Below are positions 25,321 to 39,686 of a stretch of DNA of 64,000 bases, piece by piece; the stretch's first letter is position 1; each line of letters starts with the position of its first letter. Where the stretch lies: assembly GCA_037833965.1 (NCBI GenBank), contig AP031351.1:15698501-15762500 (forward strand), read 5' to 3'. The translations under genes and the position numbers were made by a program. The notes under the pieces were generated by a model. That model ran no database searches. It saw nothing but the letters and a program-made list of their open reading frames with translations, and had not been told where the DNA came from. This stretch comes from Marchantia polymorpha subsp. ruderalis. Its lineage: Eukaryota; Streptophyta; Marchantiopsida; Marchantiales; Marchantiaceae.

Positions 25321-26400
25321 TTTCATATATTTTTTAAAACAACACATAAAGGCTGTCATAACAAATAATAAAAGAATTTTTTTAATTTCTTCTAATAATA
25401 ATATATTTTGTAAAAATCTTTTTATTAATTTTGTATGCAAAATATTTGTGATTTATTTAAATATATATAAGTCAATTAATTGAAAAAATACAAGCTGAAC
25501 AAAATGATTTTGTTATAACCAATTTTATGGTATCTTTTATGCATCTTATAAAATTATAGCACTTGCATCATCTATGATGTTGAAATAAAAATAAGAATAA
25601 GATCATAATTAAAATAAATAAAAAATAAATGAAAATTTAACCTGAATTAAAAAATGTAAAATCATTAAAAGTAGAAATTTTTATATAATTTTTATTTATT
25701 AGAAAATCAGTAATTTTTGGAAGAATAAAAATCTATATCAAACTCTAATTTTTCCAAATACAATAGAGTTACTTCTTTGATAAATTAATGATGAATTAGA
25801 ACTAAAAATAAGTCAAATTACATTTCATCATACAAAATCTTTTCTATATTTTTTCGAAATTGAAATAAAATTTCAACCAAGAAATGTGGATTTTTTGGTA
25901 AACATAATTTACCTTAAGGTTGATAGTTTTTATGAATACAATCAACTTCATATATATCTATCCAGTATTCTTTTATAAATGATTTTTTAAATACATATAC
26001 AACACTTATACTTTACTGAAGAGACATGAAACCGTTGTTAAATTTGATTGCCCTAGTTGGACGGCCCATACAAGAGCCATCAGATGTTAATGTAGTGAAT
26101 GCACGATTTGAACAAGATGGTTCGGATCTGTCGAATTTCGATTTGGACCCGTGTGGATTCCATGAACAAAGGACTTGACTGGGCACCTTGTATTCGCCCT
26201 ATCAGCTGGTACCCATCCAAAGTCACCCAACCGCAGGCATGGTTGCCACTCATGTTAATCCGGCAGTGTCGAGTGTTTACTCGACATAAATCCCATGCAG
26301 TTCAGAATATACCCATACCGTGTCAGAGAGACAGGCTATGAAAAGTAAGGGGACTTCTAGGACATTCCTAACTCGGCCCACGACCCTGATTCCGGGGCCG
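25320..26400. other. AT-rich gap with no gene recognised
   Basis: The stretch to about 26.05 kb is extremely AT-rich with long A and T runs and no credible frame. From 26.05 kb composition rises toward the GC-rich flank of the HVA22 gene. Nothing coding is supported. Confidence 0.6.
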
Positions 26401-27289
26401 TCGTTATGATAGTTATAAACCGTCGATCGACGTGCACGACCTCGTACAGCAGAGTAGTGCGTTGGGTGATGCATGGATCACGACGTTGGTGCACAATCGG
26501 AGTTGCGCTCGCTCATCGCAGCCGAGGATTTCGGGGAGCAGATCCAGTGGAGTGCAACAAGGCAAACCTCCAGAGCGAAAATCACCAAAACAAAAAGGAG
26601 GCGAAAGCGAACGAACAACGGCTCTCTGCGAGAACGAACACAGAAACAATAACCTGCGATGCGCAGTCGCAGGTTCGGGGAGGTCTTGGGCCAGAGAAAC
26701 GTGTGGTGGGGGGATGCCGACACGTGTGCGAGCGATGACGTGGTAGAAGGCGACGCGTGGGCCATTGCAGCACTGACAGCGGGAGCGGGCTAACCTCCGG
26801 TCAATGGGAGAGGGAGTGCTGCCAAGTGGAGGTTGAGCCCCCGGCGAGCGCATTAGGTCGAGGCCGAGGAGACGGAGAGGGGCATTATTGTGGGGTCGCA
26901 TTGTGGCCAAGCGAGTACAACTGGGGCCCTGGGCGAATGAGGAGTTGAGCGTCTTGAGCTTTGCGCCAGCCATCGCTGAAACTGAAAAGAGCTTTGGAGC
27001 GATCCCCCAGCGCTGCGGAGCGGAGCGAGGCCTGGCGACGCGACGGGCTGGGTAGAAAGAGCGCGAGCCCGGCTGAGATTGCGTTTCGATCGAAGCGGTG
27101 CTCTTGCTTTCGGTTGGGTTTGCATTTTGCTTCGTGTTGAAGGGATCCGCCCTCGGGATCTCGGACGGAACGTGAAATCAACCAAACGCGGGTCACTGGA
27201 GGAGCACTTCGACGGGAGAGGAGCGGAAGAAGCTCGATCGCTAGTCACCTGTTGGTTTGCTTGTTTCGCTACACGAGCATCTTGCCGAA
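26400..27289 (+). promoter_or_regulatory. GC-rich 5' flank of the HVA22 gene with G-box and ACGCGTG elements
   Basis: A CpG-rich island directly precedes the HVA22 start codon and probably holds promoter and 5' UTR. Within 40 bases it carries a G-box CACGTG (26721-26726), TGACGTGG (26736-26743) and GACGCGTGG (26752-26760). The first two have the ACGT core of ABA-response elements, and the third resembles the CE3 coupling element (ACGCGTG). HVA22 genes of seed plants are known to respond to ABA through an ACGT box plus a coupling element. Long open frames on the minus strand here look like a by-product of high GC. Confidence 0.55.
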
Positions 27290-28959
<1,670 letters not shown>

Positions 28960-31209
28960 ATTTGGAGTCGTTGGAAGTTGAGATTAGTGGTACGGTGCAC
29001 GACATTTACAACTGGAATCTTCACTAGTTGGTTTTGTTGTTGTTGGTTTTTCGAGATGCGTGAGACTTTTGCTTGGTAGTACATATGAGTGATGATGCTC
29101 TTCTTATTATGCTTGTGTGATGTCAATGAATTTTGATTCAGGATGATCAGGGTAGTGTCGGAGGTGGCACATGGCTCATGGATTTTGTCGTACTATCAAA
29201 TACTGTAGAAGGATTGGTTAAATCCACTTATACCAGGTACACATAGGTCTGTTAATCAACACGTAGGGAATCGTGAATTGTAGTGCGGAAAGTTAAATAT
29301 CCAGAGCGTAATTCCCCGTCTATCCAGGTTAAGCGCCGACATGGTTGTGTGATCAACTCTGTCGTATGACCAGTGGATTGAAGGCACAAGTTGGGACTCT
29401 TGTCCAGATAAAAGCTGGTGTTGAGTAGTTTTCTGACGAGACGTAGAAACAGTAGTACATTCATTTTTGTCTGTAGAAATTACAGATATGTACAAACCTG
29501 GAGTTTACTCGGCGGATGGTATGATTACTACCTTTGATATTTCAACAATTACGCGTCTACCACCGTGTTGAAATACTGTATAAAAGAAATTCTCGAAACT
29601 TCTGATGATATTAAGCGTCAGAAATATCAATTATTATTTATTTTTGTGCAACAATGCATGTCACATATGCGCATATATATTAAGAGGAAATATGCTGTTT
29701 ACAACTTGTAATGAATGTTTAACAAATTTATTGGCAATTCTTGCATGATATTTTCTATGTTCTAACTTAAGAGATAAGAGATTACTCGAATATGAAAATT
29801 GAGGTTAATGTCGGTGATATATAATCTTTTCTCTGGTTAATCAAAACACATTTTTTTTTCGGAAAGTAATCATGGTGGAAACGAAGGTGGTGGCCAATTT
29901 GTGAGAATGTATGAAATATGTGTGGAGACTGAATGAAAAGTATATAACATTGGAAAATGTAGAATCGAATATTTAGATTTGCACTTTTTTTACAAAATAG
30001 AGTTGAAGGAAAGCTGAAATGATCAAATTCGATGTAATGTAATTTGATTCATATTTCCACCTTTTGTATAAATTGTTAATGAATGTTCCGAATGTGTGAA
30101 AATAGCCACCGAAAATACTATTGTAACATTGAATCAGAACGATAAAGATTGAACAAAGTACGCACAAAGATTTGGAAAAAAAAATTATCTAGAAAAAATC
30201 AGTAATTTTTAATATTATATTCCATTTCCACAACAAATTTCCCTAAACTTCACTTTTCATATCGTTAGTTTTTAAGCAGATTGTATATAACTACCTAAAA
30301 GATAATAGTGAAAACGTAATTTTAATAACTCTCCAAAAAATATCTTCTCGATCATATATACTGTGTGCAGTTAAGTATATTTCAGCAACATGTTATGAGC
30401 TGAGCAGAAAATCATTAACTCTTCTATTGATGAAAGTAGAGTTATGAAGAGAATTATACTCATTTACATTCACACAATGATTCAAGTCCCATGCGTGTGT
30501 ATGATTGGATTCGCGACCTGCGGATTATAATACCATACTGTACAATACAATACTAAGTATATTATACAAAAGTTTGATGTCCACATAAGATGTTATCATT
30601 CGTAGATGTTACACTCCTCATGCTTACGCCCGCCGAAATATCAACGAGATCAAATTCATCACCACCAGCAAGGGTATTCTTGAAGTGCAGTTTCATAACC
30701 TTTCAAATTTCGAACTTCTCCCAAATGTCATCCTTTGAGTTCCCACTTTCGAATGGAGACTGTTACAAATATAAAATCTTACACTTGTAACAACCCAACA
30801 ACGAGTGTGAACTTATGGATTTTTTATTATACAAGGAATGGTTTGGGAGTGCTATATAATACAATGGTATGATACCATGGGTATAATACAATAATAATAC
30901 ATACACACTTATAGTCCTGATATGTCTCATGTTACTCTTCCTACCTAGTGTAAGAGTAAACTTACTGTGAGTTAAAAGGGTATATTGTGATATACTTCTG
31001 TTATATTATGGAACGGAACATATGTGATTTTTATGTGCATATTACTTGTCACAACTTATCTAATGATTTCTATACTAGGTAGATTTTTATATCAGGTATA
31101 TTTATAGGTAGATCAAACAAAGTAGTTAAAGTACTCTTTGCAATCATTGTCAATCACATCGAAAGTCCAATAGCCATAGTTAGGGGCTATGGGGTCTGTG
31201 ATTTAAAAT

Positions 31210-31395
31210 TCGTTTTCAAATTAGTATGTCTAAGTCTTCAGTTTTTGAAAATTAAGTTTAAAAAACAAGTACTTCTGATATGATATCGAGGATTTAATTC
31301 AAATAATGATGTCCGAAGCTTCAAGAACTAAAATTGAGATCGAGGATTTGGGAATAATATTCAAACTAGGATGTCCGAAGCTTCAAAATTTTAAA
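31210..31395. repeat. Degenerate tandem repeat, about three copies
   Basis: Two copies share ATCGAGGATTT, then a variable AT-rich part, then GATGTCCGAAGCTTCAA (ending near 31326 and 31387). A weaker third copy just upstream carries TATGTCTAAGTCTTCAG near 31227-31243. The unit is about 60-85 bases. Confidence 0.65.
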
Positions 31396-31880
31396 TTTAA
31401 AACTTATTTCTATAATGAAGAGGAACTACTATCTGAAATATCTTACTCACAGTAAGAGTTTGGTTCACATGTAATACAATATTTATCTTAGAATTGAACC
31501 AATTTTCTAGTACTAGGATTCGCCCTATTAATTTTTTTTGATATATGATAATTTTTACTCCATGATAAAATATATAGATAGTATTCAGATTAGTGTGATA
31601 CGTGAGAATGTAAGTGATTATATGTAACGTAAACTAAAGTAATGTTGATTAATGGTTTATGTAATTTCTTAGATTTACATAAAATTTACTAATTGAGAGA
31701 AAGATATATATATATAAAAAGTTAAGTTAAAAAAAACCCTTTACACATGATCTCGTAATAGACTGGGACCAGAGGGTCAAAAGGCTCAACTATATATAGC
31801 CTCCGAATCGATGAGCTTCACGAGGAATACTTAATGGGCCCCATCCTGTCCGAACGCAGAATGGGGAATAAATTTTACTT

Positions 31881-31998
31881 TCAGACAGATATTTCCACCC
31901 GCAAGAAAATCATCCTGCGTCAAAGTCTTGAATACTACCCGTCAGATAGGTGGTTCCACTCGCAAGAAATCATACTCCGTTAAGATCTTGAATAATAC
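31881..31998. repeat. Diverged tandem duplication, two copies of about 58 bp
   Basis: Copy one (31881-31938) and copy two (31941-31998) share TCAGA-AG, TTCCAC-CGCAAGAAA, ATCAT-CT-CGT and a final TCTTGAATA in the same order. The second copy ends just before the target-site duplication of the hAT-like element. Confidence 0.75.
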
Positions 31999-32012
31999 CT
32001 TCACATAATGTA

Positions 32013-32363
32013 GGAGTAATTTACTTGATGGACCCTTCGAAACTTAATACTTTTAATCCCCAACAAGTTTCAATGTCAACGGTTTCTTATAACCTATTCG
32101 TTTGCTCTATAGAGTGGAGAGTGTCAGCGGCTGTCGGGCCAGAGTATTTTGGCAATTCCTTCGCAGCCATGTCTAAGGAAACTACGGGCACCATGAGCCT
32201 GCACAATATCGAAATAACCCCGGACAATACTGGAATCACTGACGGTGGGGCTGCAATGCCCCACCGTCACTTTACCGGATGGGACCCCATCCGGTAAAGT
32301 GAAACCTATTGGGTCCCATAACACTTCTGAGTTTCCCCCGGGTCCCATCAAGTAATTTCCTCC
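32013..32363. mobile_element. Non-autonomous hAT-like DNA transposon (MITE)
   Basis: The element is 351 bp. Its left end reads GGAGTAATTTACTTGATGGA, and the reverse complement of its right end reads GGAGGAAATTACTTGATGGG. Similarity continues inward for about 15 more bases (ACCC...GAAACT). Both sides carry the identical 8-base direct repeat ATAATGTA (32005-32012 and 32364-32371), the target-site duplication length of hAT elements. There is no transposase. The interior holds two abutting perfect hairpins at 32240-32302. The ends and duplication are intact, so insertion looks fairly recent compared with the decayed copia element. Confidence 0.85.
32240..32302. repeat. Two abutting perfect hairpins inside the hAT-like element
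   Basis: The arms TGACGGTGGGGC (32240-32251) and GCCCCACCGTCA (32258-32269) form a 12-bp stem with a 6-base loop. They overlap a second stem with arms 32267-32283 and 32286-32302, 17 bp and perfect, with a 2-base loop. The second contains TTTACCGGATGGG and its complement. Confidence 0.9.
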
Positions 32364-33221
32364 ATAATGTAATAAACCCGTAGTGTCACGCTACACAGCC
32401 TCACCAGGGAATACTTTGTCTCACGTTCCCTTCTCGGTGGCTTCCAAATTGCTTCAAAAGGACAGAGAAATATGTGATTTCCAATGAGGTCACAGATAAA
32501 TGAGTCTGGAACGGATTCCGATAGACAGCGTCAGCCTGGCGTGTCCTATGTTCGACTCGTGGATTGCAAAGTCTCTCTTGCTACGGCAACTAGTCATACC
32601 TAGCATGCGAGCACGTCTTTCAATTTGTTGTGTTCGACAAAGAGCTATATGAGTTAATCTTATCCTCATTCTGGCTTGGTATTCCTCATTGCCTTCTGTC
32701 ATGAGTCTACTGAACTGAGGCAAGTTCCACCTTACCCCACGAACTGTATGTTGTACAGTACTGATTCAGATAGCAAAAGATTATCCGACAGGTGTGGTTT
32801 GGATTGAAACTCTTTACAGGTATGGACTGAAACTTCTTTACAGGTATTTGGTGGCCTTACTCACATTTACATCAATGCCTCGCCAAGGAGCGGCGCATGT
32901 TTCGTAACAGCTGCGAGTCTTTCCCGATAATGAGATGAAAAAATACTAGAATGAGATATTAGGAAAAATTAGCAGTTTCCGTCCACGTCTGATTGTCTAC
33001 GCGACTGCTCTCCATTGTGATCTTCTATCTAGAACAGAACAGTACAATTCGCTGGCAGGAGTTCCGTTTCATAGCATGTAAACGTGTTGCGAGTGGTGGA
33101 AAGAGAGCTGCCTCATATAGCACCGGCTACTCTTTAAAACTAGACATCCTCAAGTTAGGCAGCTGCCATGGCGATTCGGTCGCACATGATTTCAAGCAAA
33201 TAAATACAACCCTCGTCTTAC

Positions 33222-36200
33222 CTATTGACTCTCACTTTCAGAAGAACTGTCAGAACTCTTGTGACCAGGATAATGTGTCCTGACGTCGCACATCTTGATT
33301 ACCAAACAACCCGCATTTGGCTCTGCCCAAGGAATGTGCGTCTTGGCCAGGTACTCCGTCAGCTGCAAAGAACTATTACGTTAGACATATCTCCAACAAT
33401 GAGTCCAATTTGTAACCTATAATCACACATTCTATTGTTCTCACGACATAATTACTAGGAAATATTCCCATGATTCCCGCCAAGTGGAAAGACCAACTCC
33501 GTACATCAAGGTGCATTTGTCGAAGAGAAAGAAAGCACCATACTGATTTCCAAAACACAAACAGTCCTAACTTAGGCTACGATGCTCCTGGCACCATCAC
33601 TATGAAGGAACGCAGTCGAAGTCATAATCAAAAGTCAAATGTTTCGATTGCTATCCGTGCTTAATATACACTGAAATTTTGTTATTCAAAGCTTTTAGAT
33701 ATGCTTTCCGCGGCTAACGGAAATTGAGGACACTCGTAAGAAAAGCTTTAGTAATCAAGATATCTTACCGCAGGTTTGATTCTTGCACGTCCGCTAGCAC
33801 TATGCGATCCATGACCGGTGATTACGGTCAAAGTGTGAACAGCTGCATCCAATACATCCGTAATTCAAAAGTCAACGACATACTGCTCTAGACTCTCGTC
33901 CACAAAGTAGAGCAAAGACGAATGTGATGACTGCAGGGACATCTAGACGTACAAGAGATAGACGACAAAGATCTCAGATGCAGCTTAAGCAGCCGAAAGG
34001 CCTCTTGAACATGCTGCGCGTGGAGATCGATAGAAATGTTATTCTCGATATCTCTGTTCCTGCAACCATAGCCATACGGTACAAAGGTTTAAGAACTAAG
34101 AACTAGGACAAAGTTACTCATGCACAATCTCGGATGTCCTGAATCTCCATCCTAAAGGTCCTAAATCTCCACAACCCCAGGAGCAAAACTTCCGGAAACG
34201 TGCTCAACAATGAAAAATGAAAGGTATGGAATGCTTGGCTATGGGCCTGAGCTGCGTACTTCACGTTGAAAATGTTCTCACTGGCTCTCAAGCTTGCTTC
34301 ACGAGCTTGTGCTTTGTAAAGCTGCCCCTGCAACGACGCGAGAACAGTGTGAGACACTTCAAGAGAGTGGATATATGTAAACTTTTGAAAGTCCATTACA
34401 AAGAGTGTGAACAAAAGGCATACCTTTTGCGACAGATCCCCTGCCAAAGCGCGTTGACCCCGACTGTGTGCTGCTGCAGCCTGCAAAAATAGCATCAATC
34501 GTCATCAGTACGACCAACCAAAAGTTTTATGTTTGAAACACTGACATGGAAGCTTCATATGGGCAGGTCCCCAACAGTGATATCAAGGTAAATCTGATGT
34601 TTACCTCCTGAAAGCATTTCTTCATTTTACTCCAAAGTTCATTTGCAGTAGCGCGATGTCTCTCATACTCATCAACCTTAGCTGCACACGTTCACAAAAC
34701 CTTCAAACTTTTCCCTAAACAATGTACGCAAAATTATGTAATATGGACACAATTCCCTCGAACGCCCCACATGTTGGGCACCTTCTTGACATTAAGAAGC
34801 CTTGGACGGCTACTCAGGCTCAAAACATTTTACGTTTATCTTTCGCTAACCTTTTACAATTTTGCTATCCGTTGCACAAGATCGGGCTCGTGGTCTCGCA
34901 GCCACAACAGTATACAGCTCTCCATTGGTGTTTTGCTCGCATGATGAACCAGCATCTGAGCTTTCAGGCTCCCTTCTGAACAAGGCTTGCAGTACCTCTG
35001 CCGGGTCGACTTTAGTCTGAGCCCTCTCATTGACTGGTGTCATTCCCGCTTCTTTCAAAGCCTGCACCGCATCCCTACAACAACACAAGTCCTCCACAGC
35101 TATCTTTCTCATCAGATACAACTCAACCACTCGTTCAAGGCATCCTTACATCTCGTTTGACCTACTGGAATATTCCCAGGGCGATTTTTTTCTGGTCTGA
35201 TAATTTACTTTCTATCATCAAGCGATCTCGTGAAAAAATCGAGTAAATTGAACACAGCGCTGTCAATAACCTGTGTAAGACGCACTTACTCCGAACAATA
35301 TCGTCACTAGATTAACCTGCTAATCAGTATATGGCTATAATATTTTCCAGTCATCGTAGGATGTACCAGACTGTATACTAACAGAGGATCTTTCTAAGAT
35401 CTGAGAAGTGCGTGTAGTACTGGCAGTCCAAATTGTTCATACCGAGAACAACGACTGCTCAGACTCGACGCAGTTGGTCAGATCAGTTTGTGACAAGTTG
35501 AGTAGCAACGTTTCTGACCGTCCAATTTGCTTGTAAACCATTGCTCACTGGATGAAGTGTCTTTCTGGGAACAAACCTTACATTCTCTCATATATTTACA
35601 CCCCAATGTACTATCTGCTTACGACCATGTGGTATGATAGATTCCAATTTAAGCTACGTTACAATCAACAGATAATTATTTGGGGAGCTGTCCAAGGCAT
35701 ATCTACTACAGAAAAGCACTAAACGATGATACAGCCTAGGAACCATCTATCTACGTCGGTCGACTTGCAAATGTATTGAGTTACGATGATAATTCAGTTT
35801 TCAGAAACAAACACCTGAAACTCCTCCTAGGCTGGACATGTTAGAGGAAAATAACTTTCTTAGTTGTCTGAGGGCCATTTCTTTCAGATCGGTATCCAAA
35901 TAGCTGACAAAGCATGTCTCCATATATGAAACGCAGAATGTCCTCTCTCTGAGGCACTCAAATATGAAAAGGTTGTTTTCTCCACTGGAAAACGGGCAAA
36001 ACAAATTCACCAAAATCGCTCATGTACATCTTTCAAAGTTCCAGGACTGTCAAGCCGCTAGTCAAGAAGTATTCAGATTCTCCAGACACCAGAACTTCAC
36101 TAAGCAAGACTGATGGCCGGTCAGAAGTAGCTTAAACTTTAGAAGGCTCCAATTCAAACATCTCTGGAAAGATCTGTTACACGTGTGTTGAATACGATGT

Positions 36201-39200
36201 GATTATCAATAATGAAAATCAAGACCAACCAGAACAACATTGTCAGTAGAAGGAACAACCTGGTTCTGAAGACTCACCCGTACGAACACTCAGATGCTTG
36301 TAACACCTCTGAAAGAAAGCTGCGCTCAACAGTTGGAAAGCTTTCGTGCAGTGTGGATAAAACATGCTGCAAGAAAACATGGGTTCAAGGTTTACTGAAA
36401 CGGAAAGTCATAAGTAACATATCTCCATCAAGTCTTCATGCGTGGAGACAACAATACGGGCATTGTAAATTTTAATTTCCAAACAAACATGAAGGAGAAT
36501 TAGAAGCTGGGTGACCTTAAAGCTCAAATACAATAATGAGGAAGGAAGATGCACAGGATTGATTTTAGAAGTACTACTTGCATAGTCAAATGGAAGACAA
36601 TCAGCCGTGAGAAGAGTAACGTGCATGACTACATGCTTCACAGAATGTCGAACAATAGAACAACCATAGGCTTCCAGAAGCATGGAGCATATCATGACTA
36701 TGCATATGATTTTCAGAAATACGGAGTACAAATCAAGTAAAGGTCAAAAAGGACGTCTCATGACGCCGTTGCCCACAACTTCACGTACATCAGATGTGTA
36801 GAAACTTTGCATTTATAAACGAGCTGACAGCATATTTAGTAGATCGTACGTGTTGAGAATAAACAGAACTGTGTATTCGTTTGATTCGAATCGTTCATGT
36901 GGTCACTTACATCAAACTGGGTACGCTCAACCGAGTCATCTTCAGCCATACTCTCCTTTAAGACAAGCTCCTTTTGAAGGATTGCGTTTATGGCTTGAAC
37001 AATATCCTCATCGCACTCCTGCTCTCAATAAGTTCGTTAGTAAGATTCATTCCACAATGCCTTCAAAATGATATAGACGCACCACACCTTCCACCTTTTT
37101 ACTTGCGAATGAAATCTAATATAACTAGAAGTCACTTCACCTCTGAGGTACACTTTTTGCTTGTATCTACAATACCTGGAAGGCAATCAAAACCTCGGCC
37201 GGATCCATATTTGGAAAGACTTGAATCAAATTTTGTAAAGGTTCAGACACCTGGTCAGGTAGCTCAGTACAATGGAATCCGGGTGATGTTGATGCCATGT
37301 GTAGAAGGGTCTCCAAGGCCTGGAGAAAAAGAATTTTGACATTGATCACAGATATATATCTAAAAAACTCAAAATATCTCTCTACTCAGGTTCAATTCAT
37401 CACGTTCCGTCAGCATTTTCACAGTGAATGAACATTCAATCCAAAACATTCTCAACGCAACTCAAAACTCATTCGGCATCGAAACATAATCATTTGGATA
37501 CCATTCCCTTCATGAATAGAGTCGCGGCTTCCAACATAGCTCGCCTTCACTCCCATCAGGTACATCCAACTAAGACAAGTGACAAAGTGATCCACCTGAA
37601 GTCTACCCTACTCCGTTTCCCCAATGAGAGGCAATCATACAACAACACGTACCTCGTTAGTGTCGCCAGAGAAGTGTTCTGGAAAACCATGGACAACAGT
37701 AAAAGAACATCAGCGAAGACAGCGTTCGGGAAGACAATCATTCTAAGGTAGAAACCACGTATTGAACAGTTACCCACAGAGGCTACCAAGATGGCTGGGA
37801 ATTCGGGGAATAGAGGCACTCGACTACGAAAAACTGGAAATACTGTTTGTCCCTATACTGTGATTTATGCATATGTAAGCAAATGGATACTGTTACATAT
37901 CCTTGTCACAGCTTAGCTCGCTAGCTCGCTCGTTACTGCAATTAAAAATTAACCCTCTCGTTCGTCGTATAGCTTTCAGACAAACCCAGCTGAGTTTTAA
38001 ACTAAAACTCAGTACCCTAGTTGAGGTTCATTGAGTTTGGTAAGCTCATCAGATTCGGTGTCTTTGTGAGTTCTCACTGCATTCAGCACTCAATCCTCCT
38101 CCAAACTCTCCTCACTATGATGAAGAGAAAAACACAATGTTCATAACTCCTGTCACAGGAACTAAGGTCCATTCATTCATCGCCTTAACTTCCGCTAGCG
38201 TTCCTTCAACATACAGCCCAACCAAGGTATTTTGTGTTATGATCCATCCCGAAAAGAATCTTTGATGGAAGTAGTCCTTTGGCTTATACCGGGTTCATTT
38301 AGCGTTCATCATGTCGTGATATTCGTAGATCTGTTGACATAATCGTCTATGCTGTACTACAGAAGCTTCCACTGTAATCAATATCGTATATCAGGTGGCA
38401 ACATTTACAAACTTGTATGAATCTGGCGGATCGAACCCAATAAATAGAAACTCCAGTCCGTGATGTATACATTTTGACAGGAAGAACTGGTGTAGATACT
38501 TGAGAAAGAATATGCCTTGACCACTCATTGTGAACTACGGCTTTCCCCTTACCACGCATAAGCGTACTTGTTTACCTCTCCCAAAGGACACGTACAAGAT
38601 CTTCTGTGTGTTTCGCTTGGAGGGCAGCATAAAGAAGAAACCAAAGTCCATTCCAAAATCAGAGGTTACATGAAAATTAAACAGTCCTCTTTCAAAAAGG
38701 AACGCACCTAAGACGTCCCTGACTACGTCGATACCCAATTCAAAGGAGTCGCCCAGCATGGAGTATAGGAAGTCCTCCGTTTGCCTAACAGAATCGTCTG
38801 CAAAGCTACCACAATCGTCATTTCTGTTCATGCCACCTTTCTTCTTCTTCCGCTGCTTCCCATAGAACAGCACCTCATCACCCTCCCTATGTTCCTTGCT
38901 GTCTTTGCCAGCGTCAAAATGAGAGAAGCCATTCCTCCTCTGCTGCCTGTGACAAGACACAGTGCCAGAGATAGCTGACACTTTCTTGCCAACATTGAAA
39001 CCTTTCCATCCAGGTAACAAGGAGCTCCCGCTATCAGATAAAACATTCCCCGTCCCATTACTGGCCCCATTCCCAGCTGCTGTACCGCCAACACATCCTA
39101 GCGCGGAAGAGTTGCTCAATATTTTTCCTCCATTGCCACCCATGCAGGCCGAACTACCGCCGAAAGTTATCCCGAGCTGACATGCAGACTGCCAAACCGT

Positions 39201-39686
39201 CTCCTGTGTCCCGAACGACATACCAGAATTTTCCTCAGGGGGCCTACCGCTGTGATTGTGAGCTCCCGGCGCCTCGTGAGATACGACTGATCCTGCTTCT
39301 TGCTTCTCTACTTTCTTGAGCTGCTCGCTCATCTTCTCGAAGTGGAAAACTGATTCCAGAGGTTTGCAAGTGCTATCGAAAAACTGCGCCTCCTCACTGA
39401 GCTCGTGCGGCGCTACATTTCTCCCCACCTTCTGTCTAACATCAGAAATTGGCTTACTGCTGCTCCCGTGAGCAAGAAGCTCAGCCGCATAATTGGGATC
39501 TCCCTCAGCTAGAGTATATGCTTCCGCAATGCAGGGCAAAGAAATTCCGGGAAAAACATTAAGCAACATCCTCAGATTTTGATGCTCTGCATCCAATTCA
39601 TCTTCAGATGTTTGAACTTTCATAAGTCTCGGAGGTGTACGACTCTGATGTAGCCATGTGTCAAACCATTCGCGGTCGGAGGCCAT
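33222..39686 (-). CDS. CUE / DUF1771 / Smr domain protein
   Basis: Twelve exons join in phase to 697 aa: 39686-38708, 37678-37653, 37319-37176, 37018-36911, 36366-36278, 35074-34851, 34681-34605, 34480-34424, 34327-34260, 34059-33953, 33842-33769 and 33362-33222. Four CUE-like modules lie at about 37-72, 303-345, 362-398 and 420-458; each has a short Leu-rich helix, a turn with F/P or L-D, and a final ALETLL-like helix. DUF1771 spans about 527-592 and Smr about 599-690, with IDLHAQHV and ITGHGSHSASGR. CUE modules bind ubiquitin. Smr domains bind or cut nucleic acids. Relatives include plant CID7/SDE5-type proteins and animal N4BP2; no PAM2 motif is visible. Exon 2 is 26 bp. An alternative in-frame ATG lies at 39734, but 39686 has the better context. 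A donor-like GTAAG follows the stop directly, suggesting a 3' UTR intron. Confidence 0.9.
37653..37678 (-). other. 26-bp microexon of the CUE/Smr gene
   Basis: TTTTCCAG precedes and GTACGT follows this 26-base exon. It supplies the residues EHFSGDTNE across the two junctions and is the only candidate that joins the preceding ...VVRDVL to the following ALETLLHM in frame. The product of the join is a regular CUE-like helix-turn-helix. Confidence 0.8.

Larger units (their letters stand above)
28960..32012. other. Gap downstream of HVA22, no gene recognised
   Basis: The first few hundred bases probably include the HVA22 3' UTR. From about 29.6 to 31.7 kb the sequence is AT-rich with no credible frame on either strand. 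It includes degenerate direct repeats at 31.2-31.4 kb and 31.88-32.0 kb, listed separately. Confidence 0.55.
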
